A stretch of DNA of 64,000 bases from Robertmurraya_A mangrovi. Lineage in GTDB: Bacteria > Bacillota > Bacilli > Bacillales > Cytobacillaceae. The notes beneath the pieces were generated by a model, which saw only the letters and a program-made list of their open reading frames with translations, was not told the origin of the DNA and ran no database searches. The stretch's first letter is position 1, and every line of letters begins with the position of its first letter. Made by a program: the position numbers and the translations under genes. Of the stretch, positions 23,733-33,308 are shown one piece after another. The stretch is taken from positions 62,001 through 126,000 of the forward strand of contig NZ_JAXOFX010000011.1 of NCBI RefSeq assembly GCF_034427655.1, written 5' to 3'.

Positions 23733-25241
23733 TTAATTTAATTGATAAACTTGACCATATTTCTCATATAGATAATCAACTAAATGCTTAGCGTTTAATC
23801 CTTCACCTGTAACATCCGTTAATATTTCTAATGGCTTTTTCATTTTACCAAATTGATGTACTTTCTCTGTAAACCATTCTTTTATTGGTAAGAGGTCACC
23901 TGATTCAAGCAATTCATCATAGTTTGGTAAATCTTTTAGCATAGCATTCTTTAATTGTGCCGCGTACATGTACCCTAGTGCATATGATGGAAAATAACCG
24001 AAACTTCCCCCAGACCAATGAACATCTTGTAGTACTCCGTTTGCATCACAATCTGGTTTAATACCTAAATATTGTTCGTACTTTTCATTCCATACTTGAG
24101 GAAGATCTTTTACTTCTATCTCATCATTAAATAGGCCCTTTTCAATTTCATAACGTACAATAACATGAAGTGGGTAAGTTAATTCATCTGCCTCAATTCT
24201 GATTAATGAAGGCTTTGATTCATTAATTGCACGGTAAAACTCCTCAATGGAAACATGATCAAACTGTCCAGTTGAATAGCTTTTCAATTGTTCAAAATTA
24301 CTTTTCCAGAAAGATAAGTTCCTTCCAACAAAGTTCTCATAAAATAAAGATTGTGATTCATGGATTCCCATGGAAGTCCCTGAACATAGAGGAGTACCTA
24401 TTAAGTCTGTAGACACATTCTGTTCATATAGAGCATGCCCACCCTCGTGAATCGTACCAAAGACAGCCGTACGGAAATCACTTTCATCATATTTTGTAGT
24501 CACACGTACATCTCCAGGGTTCAACCCGATTGCAAATGGGTGAACGGTTTCATCTAAACGTCCTGCATTAAAATTGTACCCCATTTGTTTTAATACATCT
24601 AAGCTAAAGTCACGTTGTTTGTCTTTCGGAAAATGTTCAAAAAGAAAACTTGTTTCTGGTTTATTTGATGATTCAGCAATTGCCTTCACTAAAGGGACAA
24701 TTTTCTCACGAAGCTCCCCAAACACTTGGTCTAATACTTCTACTGTCACTCCAGGCTCATACATATCTAATAAAGTATTGTACTTATTCCCGCTGTAGCC
24801 CCAGTATTGTATAAAACGCTTATTCATTTCCACTAACTTTTCTAAGTAAGGACGGAATAATTCAAAATCAGATTTACCTTTAGCCTCTTCCCAAACACTT
24901 TCAGCCTTCGATTGAAGAATCACATATTCTTTGTATTCTTCTGCAGGTATTTTTTTATTTCGGTCGTATTCCTTCTTACATTCTTCAACCATTTTTTTTG
25001 TAATCTCTGAAAGTTCATGACTTTTCGATAATTCATTTATGTAAGTAGCCATTTCTTCCGAAGTTGACATGTTAAAAACTTCTGAAGAAAGCACTCCAAT
25101 TACTTCTGATCGCTGTTCGACACCTTTTTTCGGAGCCCCCGTACGTAAATCCCAGAATATTAATGACAATGCTTCTTGATAAGCACTCATTTTCTTCACA
25201 TAATCTAAAAAGTTTGCTTCTAACTTTTGAATCTCACTCAT
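23733..25241 (-). CDS. ypwA: M32 family metallocarboxypeptidase
   Basis: A 502-residue cytosolic carboxypeptidase of the thermostable carboxypeptidase Taq family. The zinc-binding motif HEGGHALYE lies around residue 265, and other family blocks (DVRVTTKYDES, GTSMGIHESQSLFYEN, SFGYFPSYALGYMYA) are intact. It trims residues from the C-terminus of peptides. Length and synteny match B. subtilis YpwA (501 residues). It is monocistronic with AGGAGG just upstream of the ATG. Confidence 0.94.
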   Translation of the reverse strand: MSEIQKLEANFLDYVKKMSAYQEALSLIFWDLRTGAPKKGVEQRSEVIGVLSSEVFNMSTSEEMATYINELSKSHELSEITKKMVEECKKEYDRNKKIPAEEYKEYVILQSKAESVWEEAKGKSDFELFRPYLEKLVEMNKRFIQYWGYSGNKYNTLLDMYEPGVTVEVLDQVFGELREKIVPLVKAIAESSNKPETSFLFEHFPKDKQRDFSLDVLKQMGYNFNAGRLDETVHPFAIGLNPGDVRVTTKYDESDFRTAVFGTIHEGGHALYEQNVSTDLIGTPLCSGTSMGIHESQSLFYENFVGRNLSFWKSNFEQLKSYSTGQFDHVSIEEFYRAINESKPSLIRIEADELTYPLHVIVRYEIEKGLFNDEIEVKDLPQVWNEKYEQYLGIKPDCDANGVLQDVHWSGGSFGYFPSYALGYMYAAQLKNAMLKDLPNYDELLESGDLLPIKEWFTEKVHQFGKMKKPLEILTDVTGEGLNAKHLVDYLYEKYGQVYQLN

Positions 25242-25443
25242 TTTGTAACCTCCTAAAAATCACTACTAGCTAATTTTATCATATTTTTCAGAATAATGTT
25301 AATATAGGAGGAAATTTACTAAACTGTAGAACAGTATGACAGAATCTATATCAGTCACTTAAATGTCATTGATTTTATTTTCCATTCGGGTTAGAAACCT
25401 TTATACTTTTAGGTAGACATTCTTTAAGATAGGATGATGGATC

Positions 25444-26610
25444 ATGCCCTACCTTATTTACCTAATTGTGATAGTTTCATTTATAGATATGTTTTCACAA
25501 CTTCCCATAATGAGTCCCTTAGCAAAGGATCTAGGTTCAACCTCTGCGCTCATTGGGGTTATTGTAGGCATGTATTCATTTACAAATATGATTGGGAATA
25601 TTTTATCAGGTTTATTTATTGATAAAAACGGTGCGAAGAAAGTCATTGTTATTGGCCTCCTTCTTACAGGAGTAATAGTTTCTCTTTATCCATTTGTAAC
25701 ATCACCAGAGTCCTTGCTTGTTGTTCGCTTTTTACATGGATTATGTGGAGGGTTATTAGTACCCGCAGCCTTTACTCTCCTTTCTTATTCAAGTAATACG
25801 AACAACCAAGGAAAATCGATGGCTGTATCAGGGGCAGCTGTTGGAATTTCTGCTATTGTAGGTCCAGCATTCGGGGGAATCGTGGCAAACAAGTTCGGAT
25901 ATAGTTGGGTTTTCTTCCCTATTACCATCCTAATGTTAATTGTGGCTGTCCTGGCATTTCTATTTCTCAAAGGTCCTGAAAAACAGATGATGTCAACAAA
26001 GAAAGATCATTCATCTTCTAAGTTTGATGTATTACAATTACTAAAGACTCCTATGTTATTAATTGCTTATTTAGGTGCTTTTTCACTCATGTTTGCACAA
26101 GGTGTCTTAGCATTTTTACTACCATTAAAAGTAGATGATTTACAGTATGGAAGTCAGTTTAGCGGGTTGTTATTAAGTACCTTTGGAATGGTAGCCATAC
26201 TAATCTTTATTCTGCCAACCAATCGGTTATTTGATCGTTTTAGACATGAAAAAGTAATGGTTTTAGGTATGTTTATTATCAGTTTTGCCTTAATAGGCTT
26301 AAGTTTTATTGACAACCTATTGCTATTATTTATTGTAATGTCTGTTTATGGACTAGGATTTGCTTGTTTATTTCCTTCCATAAATGCCTTAATTATTACT
26401 AATAGTTCTAGTGAAACACGCGGAAAGGCTTTTGGACTATTTTATGCGTTCTTTTCGGTTGGGGTCGTTTTTGGTTCGTCTGTTACGGGGGTCATTACAG
26501 ATTCATTTAGCACTGGTTTTCTTGTAGGTGCTGGTTTCTTAATAGTAGTTACTAGCTCAATTGTTATTTTGCGTAGAAATATGGATAGTAGAAAACGCGG
26601 GACTTATTAA
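25444..26610 (+). CDS. MFS transporter
   Basis: A 388-residue major facilitator protein with 12 predicted membrane helices. The loop 2-3 motif is seen as GLFIDKNGAKKVIVIG (about residue 58) and the motif C-like GAAVGISAIVGPAFGG (about 130) suggests a drug:H+ antiporter subfamily. The substrate is unknown. It sits between ypwA and ypvA where B. subtilis has other genes, so it is an accessory insertion. A weak ribosome site (AGGATGATGG) precedes the ATG. Confidence 0.85.
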   Translation: MPYLIYLIVIVSFIDMFSQLPIMSPLAKDLGSTSALIGVIVGMYSFTNMIGNILSGLFIDKNGAKKVIVIGLLLTGVIVSLYPFVTSPESLLVVRFLHGLCGGLLVPAAFTLLSYSSNTNNQGKSMAVSGAAVGISAIVGPAFGGIVANKFGYSWVFFPITILMLIVAVLAFLFLKGPEKQMMSTKKDHSSSKFDVLQLLKTPMLLIAYLGAFSLMFAQGVLAFLLPLKVDDLQYGSQFSGLLLSTFGMVAILIFILPTNRLFDRFRHEKVMVLGMFIISFALIGLSFIDNLLLLFIVMSVYGLGFACLFPSINALIITNSSSETRGKAFGLFYAFFSVGVVFGSSVTGVITDSFSTGFLVGAGFLIVVTSSIVILRRNMDSRKRGTY

Positions 26611-26630
26611 TAAGATCCCGCGTTTGTTTA
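26593..26630 (+). terminator. Bidirectional terminator between the MFS gene and ypvA
   Basis: AAACGCGGGA pairs perfectly with TCCCGCGTTT, and the inner CTTATTAATAAG extends the stem. Both convergent genes end within 20 bases of it. Confidence 0.85.
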
Positions 26631-28544
26631 TTCTGTAATTTTTGTAGGAAGTGCGTTTTTTACTAATTCAATTACTTCTTTATTTTCATCTTTATTGATT
26701 AAAATGTGTACGGTTCCCATGTCTTCATGGCCTCGTATTAGTCTTCCTACCCCTTGTCTCAAGCGGAGTAGCATGTATGGTAGATCTACTTCTTCGAAAG
26801 GATTTTCTACCCCTTCTCTCTTAGCAGTAAAAACGGGGTCAAATGGTGGGAATGGTAAGTCAAAAATAATAACATTGACTAATGATTCCCCAGGTATATC
26901 TAGTCCTTCCCATAAATGAGTCGAACAGAGTACGGATTGCTCTTCATTTTGAAAACGAGAAACTAAAGTACTTATTTCCGCATCTCCTTCATAATAAATA
27001 GGGAAAGGATTATCGTTACCTACAAATTTCTTGAAGTTGTTTAAATCCTTTTGATTTGTAAATAGGACTAGGCCTCTTCCTCCAGTATTTGTAAGTTCAT
27101 TCCACGTATATTCCATCTTTTCATTCATTTTATCTTCGGAAAAAGATGGCATCTTAATAACCATATTCTCATCATAATCAAAAGGTGAGTTAACAGAAAA
27201 TGAATAATATTGGTCAATGCCTAAGCTTTTCGCTATATAATCAAATGATTTGTTCTCAGACAGTGTTGCCGAAGAAAATACGAAAGGTTTCTGCTGTGAA
27301 AACACTTCTTCCCTCATAATATCTTCAACCATTCGAGGCATGATGACTAAAGTTCTCTCATTATTCATTTCTTCAAACCAAATAATTCCTTTTAACTCTC
27401 TTAAAAATAAGGATAAAGAATAAGTGATTTGCTCTAAATATTCCTCAACGATTTTCAATTCATATTCATTGATTACGTACATTTCACTTTCAAATACAAG
27501 TTCTTCTTCCAGTGAAGATAATAAGTAATGAAGCTTTTTCCCTTGCTCTAAAACATAAGGAGTTTTGGTGATCATTTGTTTATCAGATCCAACTGCCTTA
27601 GTCGATGCTTTTGTTAATGCTTCAAAGAAACGTTCACTTTGAATGATGGATTCATCCATAATATGCAATGTTTTTTCTCTAACATCGTTTGACATTAATC
27701 TGGTTAAAAGCGATTCAAGCGTTTGTTCAGTTAGCCTGTATGTCAATGCCTTTTGGCTCGCATACTCTAACAGGTGACCCTCGTCAAAAACTACACATGA
27801 ACCATCTGGAAGTAACGGTAATTGCCCTTCTCTTTTTCGGGATTCTTTCGTCCATACATGTTCCATATAAAAATCATGAGAACATATAATTAAGTCTTTT
27901 GCATTTCGGTAGTAGTCTCTATGGAGAGTTTGTCCACAACGATGACGCTTTTCACAAGTGAAACAATCTTGTAAAGGGTCCCAACCTACATCCGCCCATT
28001 GCTCATCCGATAATTCAGGATAATCTTTACGGTCGCCATAGCGGTCAAATAATTGCATAGATGCTCCAGAGTGAACGAAATCAGGTAATTGATCAAATAC
28101 TGCATTGAACGTTGGATCTTGGACAACCTGTTTATCAAGTTTATTTAGGCATAGGTATTGGTCTCTTGATTTTGCAAGGCGTACATCAATTTTTAAATCA
28201 AGAGCCTTTTCTAGTTTCGCGATATCTCCCTCTTTTTTTACTAGCTGTTCAATTAGGGTTTCATCTGCACAAGCAATAATACCTGGCTTATTTGTATAAC
28301 GTGCGTAGCAAATCGCATATAGCAAATAAACTAATGTTTTACCCGTACCTACTCCCGCTTCCGCAAATGTTACTTTTTTATCTTTGAAGGCTTTTTCAAG
28401 TTGAAAAGCCATATAAATTTGTTCATCTCTTAATTCAAATCCAGCTTCAGGTAAAATATCATAAAACACATCTCCAATCCATTCCCCTAATTTTTCAAAA
28501 AAGGATTCAGTCTTAGATAATGTAAATGGTAAACGATTTTGCAT
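26628..28544 (-). CDS. ypvA: DinG/XPD-family ATP-dependent helicase (YpvA)
   Basis: A 638-residue superfamily 2 helicase. Walker A is GVGTGKT (about residue 65), the Walker B box is FDEGHLLEY (about 253), and the last motif is RQGVGRLIRG (about 603). Between motifs Ia and II there are four cysteines in the spacing of an iron-sulfur cluster (CLNKLD, then CFTCEKRHRC, about residues 135-200), as in XPD and E. coli DinG. It likely unwinds DNA with 5'-3' polarity. The B. subtilis-type DinG at 56235-59036 is a separate protein. Synteny matches ypvA. Confidence 0.92.
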   Translation of the reverse strand: MQNRLPFTLSKTESFFEKLGEWIGDVFYDILPEAGFELRDEQIYMAFQLEKAFKDKKVTFAEAGVGTGKTLVYLLYAICYARYTNKPGIIACADETLIEQLVKKEGDIAKLEKALDLKIDVRLAKSRDQYLCLNKLDKQVVQDPTFNAVFDQLPDFVHSGASMQLFDRYGDRKDYPELSDEQWADVGWDPLQDCFTCEKRHRCGQTLHRDYYRNAKDLIICSHDFYMEHVWTKESRKREGQLPLLPDGSCVVFDEGHLLEYASQKALTYRLTEQTLESLLTRLMSNDVREKTLHIMDESIIQSERFFEALTKASTKAVGSDKQMITKTPYVLEQGKKLHYLLSSLEEELVFESEMYVINEYELKIVEEYLEQITYSLSLFLRELKGIIWFEEMNNERTLVIMPRMVEDIMREEVFSQQKPFVFSSATLSENKSFDYIAKSLGIDQYYSFSVNSPFDYDENMVIKMPSFSEDKMNEKMEYTWNELTNTGGRGLVLFTNQKDLNNFKKFVGNDNPFPIYYEGDAEISTLVSRFQNEEQSVLCSTHLWEGLDIPGESLVNVIIFDLPFPPFDPVFTAKREGVENPFEEVDLPYMLLRLRQGVGRLIRGHEDMGTVHILINKDENKEVIELVKNALPTKITE

Positions 28545-28565
28545 GAGATCCCTCCAAATAAATTA

Positions 28566-28713
28566 GAAAAGCGCAAGCGCCCCGGTTAGCGACGTATGGA
28601 CTGGAGCACCTCGACTGAGATAAAGGAAACACGAAGAGCGTGAGCGATTCGATGTTGACTTATCGTAGGGAGAGGAGCGAAGTACACTAGTCGCTGAGCG
28701 CTGGAGCTAGACA
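28566..28713. repeat. Dispersed palindromic repeat, family 2, copy E
   Basis: About 148 bp that begins GAAAAGCGCAAGCGCCCCGG and ends GAGCGCTGGAGCTAGAC. The same two ends bound the element at 50746-50896, while the interiors differ. It occupies the middle of a 433-bp gene-free gap upstream of ypvA. Apart from the repeat and the small gene starting at 29154, the rest of that gap (28714-28950) shows nothing I can name. Confidence 0.75.
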
Positions 28714-28950
28714 GTAGTCTAACTTCAGAAATTATACATTCGAACAAATAAAACTTTCTTCATATAGTTACTTCAGAGATCATCTAAACTAATATCGCAC
28801 AAAGGATCTCGTGGTATTATTCTACATATTTATAGTCAAATCCTTTAATATAAAATGCCAAGGATTATTAAATAGCAAAAACAGACCAACCACCATTTTA
28901 CACATTCTTTTATACTAGAGTCAATGTTTACCCCTTAAGATTAAATAGAA

Positions 28951-28978
28951 AAAGCCGGCTTTATAAAGAGCCAGCTTT
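28951..28978 (-). terminator. Intrinsic terminator of the 58-aa gene
   Basis: AAAGCCGGCTTT pairs with AAGAGCCAGCTTT (one wobble), followed on the minus strand by a T-run. It overlaps the stop codon at 28978. Confidence 0.8.
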
Positions 28979-29154
28979 TACATTCTAGTAAAATTTGAAT
29001 TTAATGAGTAATTTAATGCTTGTTGCAACGTTTCTTGTGCAAAGGTCAAACTCTCAATTGCCTCATTTGAATCAAGTTGTTCACTCTTAATAGCCTCTAG
29101 TGAACCGGATAGTGCTTGAGAAATTTTATGAAAGTCAATATGTGATTGGTTCAT
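28978..29154 (-). CDS. Small hypothetical protein, 58 aa (YptA position)
   Basis: The frame gives MNQSHIDFHKISQALSGSLE, then a mostly helical, Gln/Glu/Ser-rich sequence ending NSNFTRM. GGAGG lies six bases before the ATG and a terminator overlaps the stop, so expression looks sound. It lies between ypvA and ypsC, where B. subtilis has the short gene yptA; I cannot confirm that the sequences are related. No membrane segment or known domain. Confidence 0.65.
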   Translation of the reverse strand: MNQSHIDFHKISQALSGSLEAIKSEQLDSNEAIESLTFAQETLQQALNYSLNSNFTRM

Positions 29155-29334
29155 GATTTACCTCCAGACCGAAAAAATATCTTAGCTAATTTAGATAGAT
29201 GTATTTTATTCGGTCTGTATCGATATTATACCATTCACACATAGGTGCAATAGAGTTTTAAAACTTTCAGATTATTTCTACCTTATTTAACAGTATTGTT
29301 GTTCAAAGTCACTATTGTTTTTTACAAATTAAAT

Positions 29335-29360
29335 AGACCAACTTTATAAAAAGTTGGTCT
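29335..29360 (-). terminator. Intrinsic terminator of ypsC
   Basis: AGACCAACTTT pairs with AAAGTTGGTCT around a four-base loop, with TTTTTAT inside the loop side and a moderate T-run after the stem on the minus strand. It follows ypsC by about 10 bases. Confidence 0.7.
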
Positions 29361-29369
29361 GTGGCATAT

Positions 29370-30509
29370 TTATTTATCTCTTGGCGGCCTTTTACCCCAA
29401 TATTGGTAATAGTCCGTTTTAATAAATCCATTAAACAATTTTCTTTTTTTCGTTGCTGGTTTTCCAAAGCATTCTTCAAAGTTTTCATTAGATGTCAACA
29501 TATAGATAGACCAAGTATCTAATGGTGCAAAGGCTTGTCCCATTTCTCGATACATTTTTTCAACAGCAGGTTTATCACCTAATCTTTCACCATATGGTGG
29601 ATTTCCGACTATTACTCCATATTCCTTTGTTGTTGTAAAGTCTCTTACTTGCATTTGCTTAAACGTTATTAAATCACCTAGACCGGCTTCAAAAGCATTT
29701 TCTTGCGCGATTTTTACCATTCGGTGATCAATATCCATCCCGGTAATATCTAAAGGTTGATCATACTTAGCTAAATCTTCTACTTCGTTTCTAGCATCTT
29801 CCCATACTTGTTCAGGAATCCAATTCCAACTTTCCGAAACAAACTCTCGATTAAAGCCTGGAGCAATATTTTGTCCAATTAATGCCGCTTCAATCGGAAT
29901 AGTCCCAGACCCACAAAATGGATCAACAAAAGCTTTATCAGAGTTCCAGTTTGTTAATAACACTAAAGCAGCAGCTAAGGTTTCTTTTAATGGTGCCTCC
30001 CCCTGGTCTGCTCTATAACCACGTTTATGTAAACCAACTCCACTTGCGTCGATTGTAAGAAAGGCAATGTCTTTTTGAAGTGCTATTTCAATTTTGAAAA
30101 GAGGGCCGTTTTCTTCAAACCAACTTGTACGCTTGTATTGTGTTCTTAAGCGTTCAACAATTGCTTTCTTAACAATAGCCTGGCAATCAGAAACACTGAA
30201 TAATTTTGATTTAACGGATTTACCTGAAACAGGAAATTCAGCATTTTCAGGTAAAAATTGCTCCCACGGAAGTGCCTTTGTTTTCTCAAAAAGCTCATCA
30301 AAGGTGGTCGCTTTGAATTCCCCCACTTTGATACGAATTCTATCGGCTGTGCGCAACCATAGGTTACTGCGCACGATTGCTCTTTCGTCACCTTTATATG
30401 TAACTCGGCCATTTTCTACTTCACAATCATAGCCTAAGTCACGTACTTCTTTCGCTACAATAGCTTCTAAGCCCATTGCTGATGTAGCGATAATATTAAA
30501 TTTTGACAT
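29370..30509 (-). CDS. ypsC: 23S rRNA (guanine-N2)-methyltransferase family protein (YpsC)
   Basis: A 379-residue protein with an N-terminal THUMP RNA-binding domain (about residues 45-155) and a C-terminal Rossmann methyltransferase. The SAM site is DPFCGSGTIPIEAAL (about 192) and the catalytic motif is VGNPPYGERLG (about 305), the NPPY form used by N-methyltransferases acting on exocyclic amines. Homologues (E. coli RlmL/RlmK N-type) methylate 23S rRNA. The gene follows the GGDEF-EAL gene by 10 bases. Confidence 0.92.
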   Translation of the reverse strand: MSKFNIIATSAMGLEAIVAKEVRDLGYDCEVENGRVTYKGDERAIVRSNLWLRTADRIRIKVGEFKATTFDELFEKTKALPWEQFLPENAEFPVSGKSVKSKLFSVSDCQAIVKKAIVERLRTQYKRTSWFEENGPLFKIEIALQKDIAFLTIDASGVGLHKRGYRADQGEAPLKETLAAALVLLTNWNSDKAFVDPFCGSGTIPIEAALIGQNIAPGFNREFVSESWNWIPEQVWEDARNEVEDLAKYDQPLDITGMDIDHRMVKIAQENAFEAGLGDLITFKQMQVRDFTTTKEYGVIVGNPPYGERLGDKPAVEKMYREMGQAFAPLDTWSIYMLTSNENFEECFGKPATKKRKLFNGFIKTDYYQYWGKRPPRDK

Positions 30510-30519
30510 ATTTTCACCC

Positions 30520-32586
30520 TTACTTTAATAATTCTTGATCCCAATTTTCTAATAGATAAATAAGGTCATGAAGCTCAAGCGGCTTAGTAATATAATACCC
30601 TTGAATAATATCGCAATTTTCTTCCTTTAGGAAATCAAATTGTTTTTTCGTCTCAACACCCTCGGCTACTACTTTTAGATGCAGCCTGTGTGCCATCGTT
30701 ATGATCGCTTGCACAATGGATATATCTTCTTCATACACACCTAATTTTTTTATGAAACTTTGATCTATTTTTAACGTATCTATTGGAAAACGATTTAGGT
30801 AGCTTAGAGAAGAATATCCTGTACCAAAATCATCTACTGATAGCTTTAGACCCAATTGTTTTAGTTTAACTAATTTATTAATTGATTCCGTTGCTTTTGG
30901 CATAATCATACTTTCAGTTAACTCGAGTTCTAACAAGTGAGGATTTACATTCGTATGATGAATCGTATGGTAAATTGATTTAACAAAGCTGTCCTGATTA
31001 AAATGATAGGCAGAAATATTAACACTCATTCTTATTTTTGAAAAGCCTAAAAGATGAAGATTTTGAATATCTTCACAAGCTTTTTTCAACACCCACTCAC
31101 TTATCGGTATAATGAGACCCGTTTCCTCAGCGAGTGGGATAAAATCAGCAGGAGAAACAATGCCCATCTCTTCTTGTTTCCAACGAAGAAGAGCCTCTAC
31201 ACCAATAATTTCCCTTGTCTCACTATCAACCTGTGGATGATATACTAGGAAAAATTCATCTTTTTCAACAGCTTTACGTAAATAATTTTCCATTTTAAGC
31301 TGCTTAGTTTCATCTTGGTGCATATCACTATGATAGAGTTCATACTGATTACGACCTGATGATTTCGCCTGATACATGGCTTTATCTGCATTTCTAATTA
31401 ATGACTCCATTGATAGGCCATCTAATGGATAAAGGCTTATTCCAATACTGGTTGATATGTAAACCTCTTGGTTTTCTAGAAGGAAAGATTGTGTTAAAGA
31501 ATGGATAATGTTTTCAGCTATATGGACCGCTTCTCTCGGGTGCTTGATGTTTGGTAGAACGATTACAAATTCATCTCCACCAAGCCTTGCAATCATATCT
31601 TTATTTTTTATCAAATTCTTTAACCGCTCTGACACTTTTTTTAATAAAAGGTCTCCATAACTATGACCGAGTGTATCATTAATTTGCTTAAATCGATCTA
31701 AATCCAAAAATAATATTGCTAGTTGTTGATTATATTTGGCAGCCGTTTCAATCAAACTGTTTAAGCGCTTATTTAAAGAATATCGATTAGCGACACCAGT
31801 TAATGCATCGAAATGAGCTAATTTTCTTAGCTGATCCTCTGCATGCTTCCGATCCGTAATATCTGAAAATACTGCAACGTGGTTTGTAACCTTACCTTCA
31901 TCATCCTTGATTGAACTAATGGTTAACCATTCTGGAAAAATTTCACCGTTTTTCCGCTTATTCCAAATTTCGCCCTTCCAACTTCCATGTTTTTTTATTT
32001 GTGTCCACATTTCATTGTAAAAGGTTTGATCATGTATTCCCGATTGTAATAGACTTGGATTTAGTCCTAGTACTTCCTCTTTAGTATAACCAGTTACCAC
32101 CTCAAAAGCTGGATTTACAGAAAGAATGGTGCCCTTTTCATCAGTAATAAGCACTCCCTCACTAGTATTTTCCAAAACTTTTGCGGCTAATCTTATCTCT
32201 TTTTGAGAATGCTTCTGCTTGGTTATATCTCTAAATACAACGACATAATTATTTGTAGTACCATCAGCTTGAGACACCTTACGAATGTTCATCCATTCAG
32301 GATATACATCTTTGTTTTTTCTAATTTTCGTTACTTCACCTTTCCACTTGCCTTCTGAACATACCTTAGAGGTAACGGTTTCATATTCGGCTAGATGATG
32401 AAATAACATTGAAAAAGGTTTCCCTAGTATTTCTTCTTCAGTGAAATCTGTTACTTTTTGTGCCCATGGATTTAACGATATAATATTCAACTGTTGATCC
32501 AGAACAATAATACCTTCCTGCATATGATTGAACACAATTTCTGATAGGGAATCATTATTCTTTACTTTTAATTTCACATTAGACAT
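30520..32586 (-). CDS. PAS-PAS-GGDEF-EAL cyclic-di-GMP turnover protein
   Basis: A 688-residue cytosolic protein. Two PAS domains (about residues 15-130 and 135-255) precede a GGDEF domain (about 260-425) and an EAL domain (about 435-685). The diguanylate cyclase loop RLGGDEF is intact, but the product-inhibition I-site is not RxxD (KNKD in its place). The EAL motifs EALLRW, ELTESM, DDFGTGYSSL and EGVET are all present. It could make or break c-di-GMP; the sequence cannot say which dominates. It lies 10 bases ahead of ypsC, an arrangement absent from B. subtilis. Confidence 0.92.
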   Translation of the reverse strand: MSNVKLKVKNNDSLSEIVFNHMQEGIIVLDQQLNIISLNPWAQKVTDFTEEEILGKPFSMLFHHLAEYETVTSKVCSEGKWKGEVTKIRKNKDVYPEWMNIRKVSQADGTTNNYVVVFRDITKQKHSQKEIRLAAKVLENTSEGVLITDEKGTILSVNPAFEVVTGYTKEEVLGLNPSLLQSGIHDQTFYNEMWTQIKKHGSWKGEIWNKRKNGEIFPEWLTISSIKDDEGKVTNHVAVFSDITDRKHAEDQLRKLAHFDALTGVANRYSLNKRLNSLIETAAKYNQQLAILFLDLDRFKQINDTLGHSYGDLLLKKVSERLKNLIKNKDMIARLGGDEFVIVLPNIKHPREAVHIAENIIHSLTQSFLLENQEVYISTSIGISLYPLDGLSMESLIRNADKAMYQAKSSGRNQYELYHSDMHQDETKQLKMENYLRKAVEKDEFFLVYHPQVDSETREIIGVEALLRWKQEEMGIVSPADFIPLAEETGLIIPISEWVLKKACEDIQNLHLLGFSKIRMSVNISAYHFNQDSFVKSIYHTIHHTNVNPHLLELELTESMIMPKATESINKLVKLKQLGLKLSVDDFGTGYSSLSYLNRFPIDTLKIDQSFIKKLGVYEEDISIVQAIITMAHRLHLKVVAEGVETKKQFDFLKEENCDIIQGYYITKPLELHDLIYLLENWDQELLK

Positions 32587-32741
32587 AAAAAGCCCCCAAG
32601 ATGTAACTTGAATCTAACAAACAGATATGTATTTAATTAAAAAAAATCAGTCATTTGAACTATTACTGTGTAATAATACCTATATAAATTATCCCGTTTT
32701 TTGATCCATCTTGCTATATGTAAAATATTCCAAGTTGTGAA

Positions 32742-32772
32742 TATATAAGAAAAGCTCTCCTCAAGGAGAGCT
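32742..32772 (-). terminator. Intrinsic terminator of rnpB
   Basis: AGCTCTCC and GGAGAGCT form a perfect stem around a four-base loop; the minus strand continues with TTTTCTTAT. Confidence 0.88.
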
Positions 32773-32796
32773 AAATAATAACACTCATACTATTGT

Positions 32797-33212
32797 TAAT
32801 AACGTTCTGTAAGCCATGTTTTGTTCCTTTGTACTACAAACGACTATTCGTCTCGTACTCCGGTGGTAATCATCTATCTACAGAATGAAAATTCACTCTG
32901 TCCTTCTCCTCGTTCAAATTCCTAAGAGAAAGTGCCCCTACCATCATTTGGGTTTCTCGCTCGTGGGGTTTACCTCGTTCCACCCTATTCATTTCTAAAT
33001 AGGCTCCGTCACTGTGGCACTTTAAAGGTATTCATGCCATATCCAAAGGACTTAGGCATTTTCCCTGCCGTCAGCCAAGCCAAAGCCTAGCTGCCCTAGC
33101 TTATGAATTCGCTAGGCACGAACACTACGAGCATCTCAGCTCGTGCGAGCATGGACTTTCCTCTACAAGTCGCAAAGCTTCTTGCAGCGATTACCCGAAC
33201 GCTATTAACGAT
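32797..33212 (-). ncRNA. rnpB: RNase P RNA (type B)
   Basis: The catalytic RNA of RNase P, which matures tRNA 5' ends. On the minus strand it reads GCGTTCGGGTAATCGCTGC at the 5' side, then AGAGGAAAGTCCATGCTCGC (the universal P4/CRI core), GCTGACGGCAGG, GTGCCACAGTGAC, GTAAACCCCACGAGCGAGAA and finally GAACAAAACATGGCTTACAG at the 3' side. These follow the Bacillus type-B molecule in order and spacing over about 415 nt. It lies next to gpsB, as in B. subtilis. Ends are set from homology and may be off by several bases. Confidence 0.95.
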
Positions 33213-33220
33213 ACATTCTT

Positions 33221-33249
33221 ATTATATGTAATCGGAAGTTGAATAGCAA
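33221..33249 (-). promoter_or_regulatory. Sigma-A promoter of rnpB
   Basis: On the minus strand TTGCTA (33249-33244), a 17-bp spacer and a consensus TATAAT (33226-33221). The start expected at about 33214 agrees with the predicted RNA 5' end. Confidence 0.75.
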
Positions 33250-33308
33250 TGGTAATAAACTAGAAAATATTACAGATTATGTTAACTCAACATATTCAGC
33301 AATGAATT

